The notes: generated from the sequence alone by a model not told the origin. Positions 33,990-45,360 are shown, counted from the first letter of the stretch. The stretch is 64,000 nucleotides of DNA from Anagrus nilaparvatae (GCA_022575985.1 JAKSXM010000247.1:6285501-6349500); one strand, 5' to 3'. Program-made: numbers and translations.

Positions 33990-35110
33990 ATGACAATTTT
34001 TTTTTTCCTTTTGGACGCAGTACTTGATTTATTTCTGTGGAAGTACTAGTTTTAGAAATATCGTTTATAGTAATTTTTTGGACCTGATACTTAATTTTTT
34101 CAAAATTTTTTTCTCAAAATTTTTGTCGCCAAAAAATACAAAAAACGCCAAAATTTTTTTTATTTTAGGGCGTAATACTTAATTTTTTCCTATGAAAGTA
34201 CGAATATCTAAAATTATCGTTTGTAAAGGATTTCTCCATCGGATACGTAATTTTTCGAAATTTTTTTTTTCAAAACTTTTTTCATAAAAAAATTAAAAAA
34301 ACACTATAATTTTTTTTCTTTTTGGACGTAATACCTAATTTATTTCTAGGAAAGTTCTAATATCCAGAATCATCGTTTTTAAAGGAATTCTCCATCTGAT
34401 ACGTAATTTTTGTAAATTTTTTTTTTCAAAATTTTTTGTATAAAAAGATTAAAAAAACACAATAATTTTTTTTCTTTTTGGACGTAGTACTTAATTTATT
34501 TCTATGAAAGTACTAATATCCAGAATTATGATTTTAAAGGATTTCTCCATCTTATATGTAATTTTTCGAAATTTTTTTTTACAAAATTTTTTGTATAAAA
34601 AAATTAAAAAAACAATAATTTTTTTTCTTTTTGGACTTAGTACTTAATTTATTTATATGAAAGTACTAATATCCAGAATTATGGTTTTAAAGGATTTCTC
34701 TATCTGATATGTAATTTTTTTGAAATTTTTTTTTTTCAAAATATTTTGTACAAAAAAATTAAAAAAACAATAATTTTTTTTCTTTTTGGACTTAGTACTT
34801 AATTTATTTGTATGAAAGTACTAATATCCAGAATTATGGTTTTAAAGGAATTCTCCATCTGATACGTAATTTTTGTAAATTTTTTTTTTCAAAATTTTTT
34901 GTATAATGAAATTAAAGAAACACAATAATTTTTTTTCTTTTTGGATGCATGCAATACTTAATTTATTTCTATGAAAATACTAATATCTAGAATTATTGTT
35001 TTTAAAGGATTTTTTCCATCTGATACGTAATTTTTCAAATTTTTTTTTCAATATTTTTCATATAAAAAAATTAAAAAAACATCATTTTTATTAGATAAAA
35101 TAGACCATTA
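33990..35110. repeat. Tandem array, unit about 143-165 bp, seven copies
   Basis: Each unit has 'ctttttggacgtagtactta', 'atgaaagtactaatatcc' and 'tttctccatctgatacgtaa'. The 'tttgg' landmark falls near 34321, 34487, 34630, 34785 and 34940, with older units from about 34010. The array lies next to the 33271 repeat and ends near another 'gaggaacca' phrase at 35129, suggesting one compound element. Confidence 0.8.
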
Positions 35111-35957
35111 TAAATATTTTGCTATTGTGGATGAGGAACCATAGTGCCAATCACTTGGCAGCGTTTTTTTTATTGTAATTATCACCTTTCAAATGCCGTA
35201 AACCGCAATTTATTTTCACTAATTCTCTCATCACTACAGCCAATTAATCAAACGGACAGTTTTGGCCAAAAATGACCAATTTTTAAATTGCTGCCAAATT
35301 TTGCAATTTCTGACGCAAATGGGTTTTATAGGTCTCAAAAAATTTGTACAAGCTTCGAATTTCCAAAACTTTTTTACTTTACCCTTTTCAGTAATTTGTT
35401 AACCAGATATTATAATTTAAAGTCTCAGTCCCAATTTTACGATTTTTTAAAAAAGCTCATTTTTAATGTTAACTTTGAAGTGCCATTTCTTAAAAACGAC
35501 TCAAGGAAATGAATCGAGTAAACAATTTTTGGAAACTTGAAGCTTGTGGAAATTTTATGAGACTTATAAAACCTAATTTCTTCAAAAATTACAAATTTGT
35601 CAGCAATTTAAAAATTTGTCATTTTTAGCAAAAAAGGCTTGACAAGGTCTTAAAAGAACTTACAAATTTTCAAAATGTTTGTTAAAACTTAATTCGCTAA
35701 TTTAGAAAGCAAATCGTAATATTAATTGGATTCATAACATTGGTTTCATAAAATTTTACAGTATAAAATTAATTTTGTTTATTGGTTGTTTGTTTGCGAA
35801 AACATATATTGGAATTGAATTGAAGATTTTATGATTCGGATGCAGTGTTAAATAAGTAAATATAATACAATAATAAATATGAATAATTATATATAAAGAG
35901 CAAAGTAATAAATTTAATCTTTGGGCTTGGCTTTGATAAGATATATATGTGCATTCA
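35111..35957. other. Spacer without supported feature
   Basis: No gene, array or inverted repeat recognised; the 74-codon frame at 35288-35512 lacks support. Confidence 0.45.
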
Positions 35958-36266
35958 TTATGGATCTAATGTCAGTAGATGTTTATACAATGCCGTTTTG
36001 AAGGAGTAAGGCTTGACTCTAATATTGTGAGGGATAGATTCCCAATAGATCGTTCCTTGTAGTTGAAAAGACGAGGACCCACACTCCTTTATAGGAGGTA
36101 GCTTTAATTCTTTTGTAAGTAAAGTGCGTCTAGCAATATCCTTTGGTATGTATTTTGTGAATGAGTTGATAAGGTAAGGATGTTGTTGTAAACGTAAAAC
36201 TTTGTATATAATAAATAGAAATATTTTACGATCTTTACAGACAAGGTGAATATAAAATTTAATCAA
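35958..36266 (-). pseudogene. C-terminal end of a CR1/Jockey-like LINE reverse transcriptase
   Basis: A 102-codon minus-strand frame reads DRKIFLFIIYKVLRLQQHPYL, then SSSFQLQGTIYWESIPHNIR and FKTALYKHLLTLDP before its stop. The 'IYKVL...PYL' and 'F...WNSIP..IR...FK..L..HL' pattern is the usual ending of CR1/Jockey-type ORF2 proteins. The frame's N-terminal side runs into the Penelope-like element terminus. It could be the displaced 3' end of the LINE at 42897-45240, which is on the same strand and lacks this end. Confidence 0.55.
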
Positions 36267-38230
36267 TTATTTGATTTTTGCTCGACGTTTCGGTGAAGCC
36301 TTCAACCCTCATTCAGGAGCTATAATTTATTAAAAAACAATAATTAATAATTATTTACAAATTTTACAATTTTCTGTACATACCATAACGTTATATAGAA
36401 ATAATATTTAAAAAGATGATAACAATAGTAAAAACTTATATACACATATTTTTAATTTAAGATTGTGACAACTTGTAGTAAAATTATTTTTAATATTTTT
36501 TATAATATACATTTTTTAGTTGATTATATATCAACAGTCTTAATTATAAATTTTAATACTTAATACTAGTCAACAAAATAATAATAACTTAACAAGAGAC
36601 ACTAGCAGCAAAATTATGAACCGTTTGTTTATGTATTATTTAGAGTATAAAAGCAGGTTTTCAAGTAAAGGGGGGGGGGGGTATATTCGTAACTTTAAAA
36701 ATTAAGGAGAATTTACATAAATTAGATGCAAGACATTTTCAAATAAATAAAATATTTAAAAGAAAATTTTTTTATTGATAAGTTTTGTAAAATTCAGAAA
36801 GATTCTTATAAATTTAGAAAAAGAAATTTTTTTGGTAAATTTTGAATAGAAAACTTTTTTTAATATGAAAATAATAAATTAATCAGCAAGTGTATACAAT
36901 TGGTTCATAAGATTTAGGAAAATTATTTAAATCAGTCATTGTGTTTAGGGCTAGTTTATTGTATTTTTTAATATAGAACATTTCTGCTATGTTTCTTTTA
37001 TTCAAATTTTTTTCAGTATGTAGTATTTGTACATTTTCCCAATCAAACTCATGGTTTACTTGTAAATGATGTTTTGTTATTACATTATGCAAGATTTTTG
37101 TTGTTTTTATGTTCAGAACATCTGGTTTTCAAAGGCTCATAGTTTGGCCTACATAAGATTTATTACAATTTTTGCAATTAACTTTGTATACTAAATTTTT
37201 GTTATTGAATTTTTCTAACTTATCTTTTTGTAATTTGATGATAGAATTTATTTTAAAAGGGGTCCTGTAAACTGTATTAACGTTATAATTTTTCTTTAAT
37301 AATTTTTGAAATTTTTTTGTGAAATTTCCTAAATGTGGTAATATGAATGTGTTTTTAAAATCTAAAGGAGTATTGTTATTAGGATTTGTATTATTTATAT
37401 TTTTATACTGATAATATTTGTGTTTGATTTGTTTATTAATAAAGGATATGGGGTAATTATTGAGGAGTAAATCTTTTTTAAGAGCTGTAATATTTTTATG
37501 GTGAAATTGAGGGTCATATAATTTATAGACCTTATCAATGAGACTTTTTACTATACCTATTTTTACTCCAATACGATGTGAGGATAAATAGTTTACATAT
37601 CTACCTGATAAAGTTTCTTTTTTATATAAATCAATGCTGATGGAATTGTCTTGATTTTTTATGATCTTCATGTCTAAGAAACTGATCTAGTTGTTACCTA
37701 TTTTTTCTCCTTCTTTTTCACATGTGAATTTAAGTCTTTCATGGATATTGTTTAGGTATTTTAGTAATAAAGGTAGTTTATTTTTTATAATTATGATAAA
37801 AGAATCATCAACGTATCTACCATAATAAGTGATGGATTTTTTATACCTTTTGAAAAAAATTTCTTCAATATCTTGTACTACGAAATCAGCTATAATCGGT
37901 GATATAGAAAGACCCATTGGAAGATCGTTGATTTGCGGGTAGTATTTTCCATTGAATTTGAAGTATAGAGAGTGTATGAGTACTTCAAAACCATTGATGA
38001 ATTCAGATAGTGGCATGTTGGAGTATTTTTTTATTTCATTCTAACTTTTTTTAATGCTATTAATGGCTAACTCTTTAGGAATGCTGGGAAACATTGCAAT
38101 TACATCTAATGAAGCCATTATATGATTATATGGTATACTGAGATCTTTAATTTTGTTTTTGAAGTCTTGGCTATTTTTTATAACGTGAGATGGTCTTGGT
38201 ATAGCATTAGTAAGTATTTTATGATGAACA
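36267..38230 (-). pseudogene. Penelope-like element: reverse transcriptase plus GIY-YIG endonuclease
   Basis: Penelope-like elements insert with a telomerase-related RT linked to a GIY-YIG nuclease. All coding parts lie in a single minus-strand frame from about 38230 to 36883, broken by only three stops (38041-38043, 37687-37689, 37129-37131). In order: SIPYNHIMASLDVIAMFPSI (first catalytic block), NDLPMGLSISPIIADFVVQD, the active site YGRYVDDSF, a thumb/linker, then LVYKVNCKNCNKSYVGQT (GIY-YIG core) and VNHEFDWENVQIL. About 15 residues usually present after the GQT motif are missing. The 5' part of the RT is lost. Downstream (36880-36267) is an AT-rich 3' region ending in a hammerhead-like fold. 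At its truncated 5' end it meets an opposed partial copy. The few stops point to a fairly young insertion. Confidence 0.87.
36280..36320 (-). ncRNA. Hammerhead-ribozyme-like fold at the Penelope terminus
   Basis: On the minus strand the order is helix I strand GCTC, core CTGAATGAG, a hairpin GGTTGAAGGCTTCACC, GAAAC, GTC, and the second helix I strand GAGC, complementary to the first. This is the layout of a minimal type I hammerhead, a motif known from Penelope-like element termini. The core has one extra A relative to CTGATGAG and helix III is only about 2 bp, so activity is doubtful or would need a dimer. Confidence 0.45.
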
Positions 38231-38806
38231 TAAAAACAACAAAAATCTAAAACCTGAATTACATAATGTAATAACAAAACATCATTTACAAGAAATCCAT
38301 GAGTTTGATTGGAAAAATGTAAAAATACTACATACTGAAAAAATTTTGAATAATAGAAATATAGCAGAAAAGTTCTATATTAAAAAATACAATAAACTAG
38401 CCCTAAACACAATGACTGATTTAAATAATTTTCCTAAATCTTATGAACCAATTGTATGCACTTGCTGATTAATTTATTATTTTCATATTAAAAAAAGTTT
38501 TCTATTCAAAATTTACCAAAAAAATTTCTTTTTCTAAATTTATAAAAATCTTTCTGAATATACAAAACTTAGTAATAAAAAAATTTTCTTTTAAATATTT
38601 TATTTATTTGAAAATGTGTTGCATCTACGTTATGTAAATTCTCCTTAATTTTTAAAGTTACGAATATACCCCCTCCCCTTTACTTGTAAACCTGCTTTTA
38701 TACTCTAAATAACACATAAACAAACGGTTCATAATTTTTCTGCTAGTGACTCGTGTTAAGATACTATAATTTTGCTGATTAATATTAAGTATTAAAATTT
38801 ATAATT
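38225..38806 (+). pseudogene. Opposed partial copy of the Penelope-like element (3' end)
   Basis: On the plus strand, starting with EHKNNKNLKPELHNVI at about 38226, the frame gives the last part of the nuclease domain (HEFDWKNVKILHTEK, NRNIAEKFYIKKYN) to a TGA at 38465-38467. The 3' region follows, matching the complement of 36560-36885. It contains the residues around EHK that the minus copy lacks. The match ends at a T17 run (38808-38824). The two copies are thus in inverted contact at about 38228, a common arrangement for Penelope-like insertions. Confidence 0.8.
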
Positions 38807-38824
38807 TTTTTTTTTTTTTTTTTT

Positions 38825-38990
38825 GCGTAGTAAGTGGAGAAATGCGTTACGCACACTGTTAAGCATCCGAATTGACAGTTATGTGGGACTCGACTTAGTT
38901 TGCCTTTACCCACTAAAACTCCACTCCCTTCCTACCTTATGCGAGCCTATCCTGGGACCGTTTTCACATTACTTCAGGACAGGCTCAAGG
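38825..38990. other. GC-richer segment of unknown origin
   Basis: About 165 bp with balanced composition ('gtgggactcgacttagtttg', 'ctttacccactaaaac') between the Penelope tail and a repeat fragment. The composition suggests an element UTR or a gene fragment; no frame is recognised. Confidence 0.3.
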
Positions 38991-39180
38991 CCATTTAGTT
39001 CTAGTCGTGAACTCCATCTTTTGACTTGCGTCCAATGACTCGCCAGTCTGGTTCAGGACTCCGTCGTTCCATCTGATTAAAATTCCGTTTATTATGCTGT
39101 CATCTTCAATAAAATATATGTTAGTTGAAATATAAGTCATTTCCTATTATTGTCAAAAGTGAAGGTAATAAATAAATATA
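38991..39180 (-). pseudogene. Second copy of the decayed ORF fragment (5' part)
   Basis: The minus-strand blocks IYFIEDDS and ILIRWNDGVLNQTGES match the ILIGWNDGVLNKTEES block at 14270-14400, with flanking non-coding sequence also conserved. As at 14 kb, it directly follows the 3' end of an R1/I-like LINE on the same strand. Only this 5' part of the ORF is present here. Confidence 0.55.
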
Positions 39181-39209
39181 TAAATATATAAATAATTAAA
39201 TAAATAAAT

Positions 39210-40240
39210 AATTATTATCGTACCATCTTCGAGTGATTGCGGTATTAAAATGAAGTGCAGGAATGATTGTATGTTAGTGCAATACCTGCAGTAATCTGGA
39301 TAAACCGCAGTACGTCTCAATATTAGCCTATACCTTGGACTTCAGGTTTTTTGGTGCGGAGTATGTGCTCCACATACTGGCTGATTTCGGACCATACTTC
39401 TTTTTCGGACCATATTTCGAAGCATCAGGACAACCACATTTTCAGGTGTGATTTCACCGATGTTAGCTTCTAATTGAAACTTTTTAGCAGCCCACCTATC
39501 GCATTCGAAGAATGTGTCGTCTTTTCCAGGACAGTATATACATTCAGCACTATTTATCTTCTGGATCCGAAAGAAGTAGGAGCAAAAAAGTCCATGTCCG
39601 CTTAGGAATTGGGTAAAAAAATAATTAATGTCCCCATGCCCTCTATTTATCCAAGGTGATATCTCTCCTATCAATCTCTTGGTCCATTTGCTCTCCTCGT
39701 AGTCGGACCAACATTCTTGCCATTTGCTTAGGCTGATCTGGCGCGAAGTAGCCTTTGCGCGGTCAATGCCTTTCCTCTCTTTGTTCAGATAGATATACTG
39801 TCTCTCAAGAGCCAGCAGATCTATAGGGATTACCCCAGCGATAACTAGAGCTACCTCCAAGGACATTGTGCGATAGGCACAGATGATTCGCAGGGCTCCT
39901 TGCCTCTGGACGCTAGTAAGCTTAGACGCATAGCTGACCATCTTTATGCGACAAGCCCATACTTCTGCACCATACAGGAGTATTGAGAAGGAGTAATGTC
40001 GGTCCCCGACATAAGAAGCCTGCGCTTTCCAGTCTTAGGTCCACATGTATTTCTCATGAGCCTGCTTAGCACAGCAATCAGCCTGGCAGCCTTCTCCGTG
40101 CTTCTCAGCATCTGTGCCTTAAACGTCAGCTTCATGTCCAGAAGCACTCCCAAATACTTTAAGTAATCCTTCGTTTCTATCCTATCCTCCCCAATACATA
40201 TTGGGATGATGGACCGGCTTTTATACATATAGGTCACGCA
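39210..40240 (-). pseudogene. Non-LTR retrotransposon (R1/I-like) remnant, 3' part
   Basis: Minus-strand blocks KDYLKYLGVLLDMKLTF and GPKTGKRRLLM (39944-40237) are followed, after a frame change near 39960 with a small insertion, by VQRQGALRIICAYRTMS, ALERQYIYLNKERKG, NRGHGDINYFFTQFLSGHGL and CIYCPGKDDTFFEC (39342-39941). It corresponds to the region after the RT active site and is the best preserved C-terminus of this LINE type here. The active-site region between this piece and 41420 is absent. It is close to the 14895-16170 copy, including the 3' flank. Confidence 0.82.
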
Positions 40241-40756
40241 TATAATTTATCGAGAGATTATTAAGTTATGGTCGTCAACCATTTTTGAGAGTTTTATTAA
40301 AATAAAATCACCGCTTACTTTTGCAATACTAATTACGGACGTCCGAGAAAAATATCTTTTTGTTAATTGTGATAAATTCAACCGAGATCCTTAATAAAAG
40401 TGATTGTAAATTATTATATTTTTCATCGAACATTTTTCAAGAAATTGCGTGCACGTGATAAAATAAAAATCTACAGTTTTAATCACGAGGCAGTTATTAA
40501 TTTCAAGAGATTATCGACGAAGATCAAATTAATAATTTCTAACTTTATTTCGTTATAAATCATGGATCAGGAAGAAATTCATCAACAGGCAAACGACGAA
40601 GGTAAGCTTTCGACTCCGTGTGTTGATTAAGAAAAAGTGTGTGTGTTCGGTTAATATTTAGTTAATAAAAAAGACAGTGAAATTTATTGATTAGTGAAAA
40701 GACAGTGAATATTATTATTAATTTTGTGGAAAATTTAGTTTTAGTTATAAGTGCAA
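40241..40756. other. Insert between LINE parts, promoter-like
   Basis: About 515 bp not resembling the LINE. It contains a possible first coding exon (see 40562-40601) preceded by about 300 bp of AT-rich sequence. The left edge is where the LINE frame stops near 40240; the right edge is the palindromic element. Confidence 0.35.
40562..40601 (+). CDS. Possible first coding exon with splice donor
   Basis: An ATG in a favourable A-rich context opens a short hydrophilic frame MDQEEIHQQANDE that runs into GGTAAGC, a good 5' splice site (donor at 40602). A short first exon with a strong donor is typical of insect genes and of spliced transposase genes. No second exon could be identified, and the setting inside a TE stack argues for an element-borne gene. 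Unrecognised. Confidence 0.3.
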
Positions 40757-41420
40757 AAAAGTTGTAATAATTATTAATAAAAGTTAATGTTGTGTTATTT
40801 TTAATAATAAAAAAAGGAGTTATTTAATTATTAATATAATAGAATCATAAAAATATATATATCATCATTCTTTCGTTTCCTTATATTCCTCGACCTTGAT
40901 ATTTTTAAGTATATACGTCTCTCTCTAACCTATAGAGAAAAGGTAAGTTCCATGTATAATAGATTGACCACGCGACTAGCAATATTTAATTTAACGACGA
41001 TTAAATTAATGATATTATTTCCGGTTCTTAGAAATAACCACATTACAAAATGGCCTATAGAGAAAAGGTAAGTTTCATGTATAATAGATTGACCGCGCGA
41101 CTAGCAATATTTAATTTAACGACGATTTAATTAATGATATTATTTCCGGTTCTTAGAAATAATATCATTAATTAAATCGTCGTTAAATTAAATATTGCTA
41201 GTCGCGTGGTCAATCTATTATACATGGAACTTACCTTTTCTCTATAGGTTAGAGAGAGACGTATATACTTAAAAATGTCAAGGTCGAGGAATATAAGAAA
41301 ACGAAAGAATGATGATATATATATTTTTATGATTCTATTATATTAATAATTAAATAACTCCTTTTTTTATTATTAAAAATAATACAAAATTAACTTTTAT
41401 TAATAATTATTACAACTTTT
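40757..41420. mobile_element. 664-bp palindromic MITE with internal 124-bp duplication
   Basis: The outer ends are reverse complements (aaaagttgtaataatt at 40757; its complement ends at 41420) and pairing continues through 'ctcgaccttgat' and 'gtatatacgtctctctctaacctatagagaaaagg' phrases. A 124-bp piece (40931-41054) is repeated at 41055 in the left arm only, so the true fold centre is near 41150. No ORF. It interrupts the LINE reverse transcriptase just after the first catalytic motif. Confidence 0.8.
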
Positions 41421-42897
41421 CCCTCCATAAAATCACTCCACCTTGCTGAATTAAAGGAATTCTTTAAGTCTAAGGTCACTAGTAGCGTGATTTTTCTAGA
41501 GTAGTGATTGCCTGTATGTTCATTCTTAATGACACGGGTGATGCTGTTTATGGCATCGATAGTTGACTTCCCTCGGCGGAACCCGTATTGTCGGGGAGAA
41601 AGGTCTCCTGCAGTGTCTACAGCCCTCAGTATCCGTGGTTGCAGCATCTTTTCGTAATTTTTCGCGGCTGTGACCAGTAATCCTAGAGGATGCCAATAGT
41701 TTGGCAGCCTAGGGCCCCCTTTACCCTTGCTGAAGTAGGACTAGTCTAGCTCTTTTCCAGAGTTTGCTGAAGACGCCCGCTCGTGTACAGGTATTTTACA
41801 TGTACAGGATAAGCTGTGGACACTCGTGTTCGGCTATCTTCAGAATCTCAGTGGTTATTTCATCAGACCCAGGTGCTTTTTCATTGTTGAGCGAGTCTAC
41901 TGCTGTGACAAGCTCCTCCACGGTGAATTCGGGGATATCCTCGTCATCATCCTCCTCTAAGTCATCCTCTTTCTCCCTCTCAGGGTGGGTAGGAAAAAGT
42001 CCGTCAACTATACGGCCAACCTCCTCTTCGTTCATAATGCCACTTGCGGAAAAAGCCCCAATTCTCTTGGTGACTATTTTGTAACCAAGACCCCATGGGT
42101 CATTGTCCACCTCATTACACAAAGCTATCTCGCATGCTCTCTTGCTTCTCCTAACAGCCAGTCTCAGCTTTTTCTTAACCTGCTTATGCTCTGCCATAAG
42201 CTCAGCAGCGTCCGTTCTGGTCCTAGCACGCGTGGCTCTCCTTCTTGTTGTTAAGCTCGCACTTCTTAGACGGGCTATTTCAGCGTTCCACCAGTAGGCT
42301 GGTGGTCTATCTTCGCAGGTTCTTTTTTTGGGCATGGCTTTGTTACATGCCTTTTCCAACAAAGTCATGATTTCATTGACTAATATCTCTGCGTCGACAA
42401 TATTTCCTGGCCTTATTGCTTTTCCCAGGATAGTAGTCTCTCCTCTTCTAAGCATGTTCACAAATATTTCGCGGTTTAGCCGCTTGATGTTCCATCCACA
42501 ACATTTTCTTGCTTCGTCTCTTGGTATCTGTCGACGTTCGTCATGCACCTCAAAAGAGACATATTGGTGGTCACTCGCTGAGAAGTCCTCCAGAACTTGC
42601 CAATCTATAATTCTAGCAGCTAAATCTTCTGATGCTAGGGATATATCCGGGATGGTCTGTCTGTAGCCAGGTCTTCTGAAAATTGTAGTGTTACCTACAT
42701 TCAGCACCGCTAAGTTGAGCCTGGCACACAGGTCAAGTATATCCTCTCCTCTGTCATCCGTTTCGGGCATACCCCACTCGGGAGCCCTTGCGTTGAAATC
42801 GCCTCCTATGATAATTTCGCCGGTCATGTACCTTACTGCATCTTCCAGACTGTTAAGTTTGGTCAGAGTGTCCTCTCTGGACTCGTTTGGTGTTAAG
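41420..42897 (-). pseudogene. Non-LTR retrotransposon (R1/I-like): endonuclease and RT N-terminus
   Basis: This copy contains the APE-type endonuclease, which nicks target DNA. It enters in frame at about 42897 (LTPNESREDTLTKL), then IIIGGDFNARAPEWG with the catalytic Asp/Asn, and the late SDHQYVSFEV motif, followed by the linker (YWWNAEIARLRSA, EVDNDPWGLGYKIV) and RT fingers (EKAPGSDEI) to 41796. After a frame change and stops (41648-41795) comes QYGFRRGKSTIDAI and LLVTLDLKNSFNSARW, where the palindromic element cuts it at 41420. The 39210-40240 piece may be the 3' part of the same copy. It is 5' truncated and inserted into the CR1/Jockey-like LINE at that element's IYINDL motif. Confidence 0.84.
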
Positions 42898-45240
42898 TAC
42901 AGTTTTTAAATCATTGATGTAGATCCAGAACAGCAATGGCCTGAGGACTGAGCTTTGAGGGACACCAAGATTGGTAACAAGTGTATCAGATATGGTAGTT
43001 TTAGAAGTTACTCGGATTTGACGATCTTTGAGGTAAGATTGGATCCATAACAAGGCTGTCCGCGAGAAACCTATATCTTTAAGCATAGATATTAGTTTTG
43101 TAGGCGATATGGTATCAAAGGCCCTACTAAAATCGAATTGAAGCAAAAATGTCACTAGTTTATTGTTCGTGCCATGTCTGATGTCATCTGTCAATTTTAT
43201 TAGAGCAGTTTCTGTGTTAATATATCTCCTAAAACCTGTCTGAAGCGGATGTAATAATTTGTTGGTGTTAAGGTGGTTTAGGATCTGATCATGGACTAGT
43301 TTCTCAAGTACCTTAGATAAAAAGCATAAGAGTGCAATCGGTCTAAAGTCAGAAACAGTTGATGGTATTGGTGTCTTTTTAATTGCAATTAAAAGGGATT
43401 TTTTCCAGGGTGTGGGAAAAACGCCGCTCCTTAGGGACTCATTGAATAAATTAACCTATAGTGGGCCTATAGTAGGTAGTGACTTAGCGATGATCCTCTG
43501 TGGTAAGCCATCCTCCCCAGTAGCTTGGGAACTGAAGTGCTTGACAGCCAAGATCACGTCATTTAGAGTTACTTCAATAAAGTTAAAACCATCATTAGAG
43601 CAGTTAGCAATAATTTCCTCAGCATTTGCAAGGTTTTCTGAGGGTGATGTAGAGACACTAGCAAAGTAAGCGTTTGTATCATTAAGCAAGAAACCATGGA
43701 GATCACTCTTGGGTTTAGGTAATAGCCCTAGATGTTTTAACTTGCGCTAGATGTCTTGGTTACTGTTAAGTGCATCACTTATTTGCTCTTGGTAAAGGTG
43801 TTTTGGGCTAACTCTTAAATAGACAATTTTTCTATTTCTATTGATAATGAAATAAGCACTTTTAGAAGTGAAGGGTCCTTAGTTCTGATATAACGTCTTT
43901 CAATTGCCTTGCGTTTACTGATTAATAATTGTTAATTATCATTAATCCATGGTTGTTAGTGTTTTCAAGGGTTTAACAATTTTGAGAGGTGCTAGGTGAT
44001 CTATTGCCAACTGAAGATTGAAATTGAGACATTCAAGTGATGGTTCTATGTTAAAAATAGGATTGTAAAAAGGTGTCCATTCACAACCATTCAGGAATTC
44101 ATTTAAGGCCTCGTGTGTAATGTCATTGATTTTTCTGAAGCTGAAACTATCATTGGGAGGTTTTGGTGTAAATAATTGAATTTCGACATTAATGGCATTG
44201 TGGCTGGTGTGAAAATGAGCAATCGTGTTAGTAGAGGATAGTATTTAATTAATAATTGTCATTATGATCGACAAAGATATTGTCTATCCAAGTCTTCGGT
44301 TCAGTCTCACCTGGAGAACGATTTGTGGCTCCATGATCTATGATCCGGAGTGACAACTCGTTAGCCATTTCTCGAATGAATTGACTGTCTGGAGTGTTAT
44401 TAAGAAGGTCAGCATTAAAGTCTCCCATAATAACCTTATGACTGTATTGTGAGCAAAATTCTTGTAGATTGTCGAAAAAATCAGAGTCTTCAATGAATGA
44501 TATTTTAGGAGGCCTGTAGACGAGACAGGTTAATAATGAGGGGGTATTATCAGTCCATACTTTACATATAATATATTCAGGTTTAAGAGGTTTCCCAGGT
44601 CCCTCAGTCATGATCTGAGCAAGGATTTCTACTCTTAAGGTGTTACGAACGTATAGAATGACACCCCCACCTTCAGTGTTCCTGTCTTGTCTAACTGTAG
44701 TGTAGCCGTCAATGTTTACGATGTGGTCTGCTACTATGTCACTGAATCTAGATTCAGCTACTCCAAAAATGTCATATGTCATGTCATCAGTAAGAAATTG
44801 GCGAATTTCATTCATGTGGCGTTTGGTTGCATTGACAAAGCCTACTTTTAATGTATTTTTAATGATTTTTGGATCTCGTCATTGTTTTAGTCTAGGTTCC
44901 GTGGGCGCTGTTGAAGTAGTAGGAGGGTTCATAGAATTTGATATGTTTGTATTATATATTGATTTTATGATGTCAAGGTCAGATAAAGTGTTGAAAAAAT
45001 GATCTTGTTCATTGTTGTTCCAAAGAGCCAGGAATTTCCCATCTTTATGCCATATAAAATTAAATCCTATATTCTTTGCATGTTTTTTTAATGATTTGAA
45101 TCTTTGGTATTCAATAGTGGGTTAAACGTCATTTATAATGAGTTTGACTATGGGTACCTACATGGCTAATTCATTATTTAGGGGTGTGAGATCAATATCA
45201 CGCGTATTATAATAGTTTAATTCTTTTTTCATGAACATTA
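42897..45240 (-). pseudogene. CR1/Jockey-like LINE: ORF1 end, endonuclease, RT
   Basis: From high to low coordinate on the minus strand: an ORF1 C-terminal piece (about 45240-44930) with RFKSLKKHAKNIGFNFIW and KDGKFLALW, the form seen in LINE ORF1 proteins with a baculovirus FP-like domain; the APE endonuclease (44249-44815) with GVAESRF, RQDRNTEGGGVILYVR and HKVIMGDFNADLL; a decayed linker; then RT in one frame (43689-42897, stop at 43456-43458) with FRPIALLCFLSKVLEK, LHPLQTGFRR, LLQFDFSRAFDTIS (first catalytic motif) and LFWIYINDL. The YADD block and the 3' end are absent, replaced by an R1/I-like element. Stops occur in ORF1, the linker and RT. The C-terminal fragment at 35958-36266 could be its displaced end. 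Confidence 0.8.
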
Positions 45241-45360
45241 TCTAATTTACCCGCGAAGATGTGGTAAGTTGGACTATAAGTGCCGGATAGCCTGAGATAT
45301 TAACAGATTCTGCTGGTTGTGAAGCATAGTATATTATCTTTATTTTTGTAATGTCTTAAC

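Noticed and set aside
41764..42909. Several plus-strand ORFs of 64-112 codons
   Set aside because: Antisense shadows of the endonuclease and reverse transcriptase on the minus strand.
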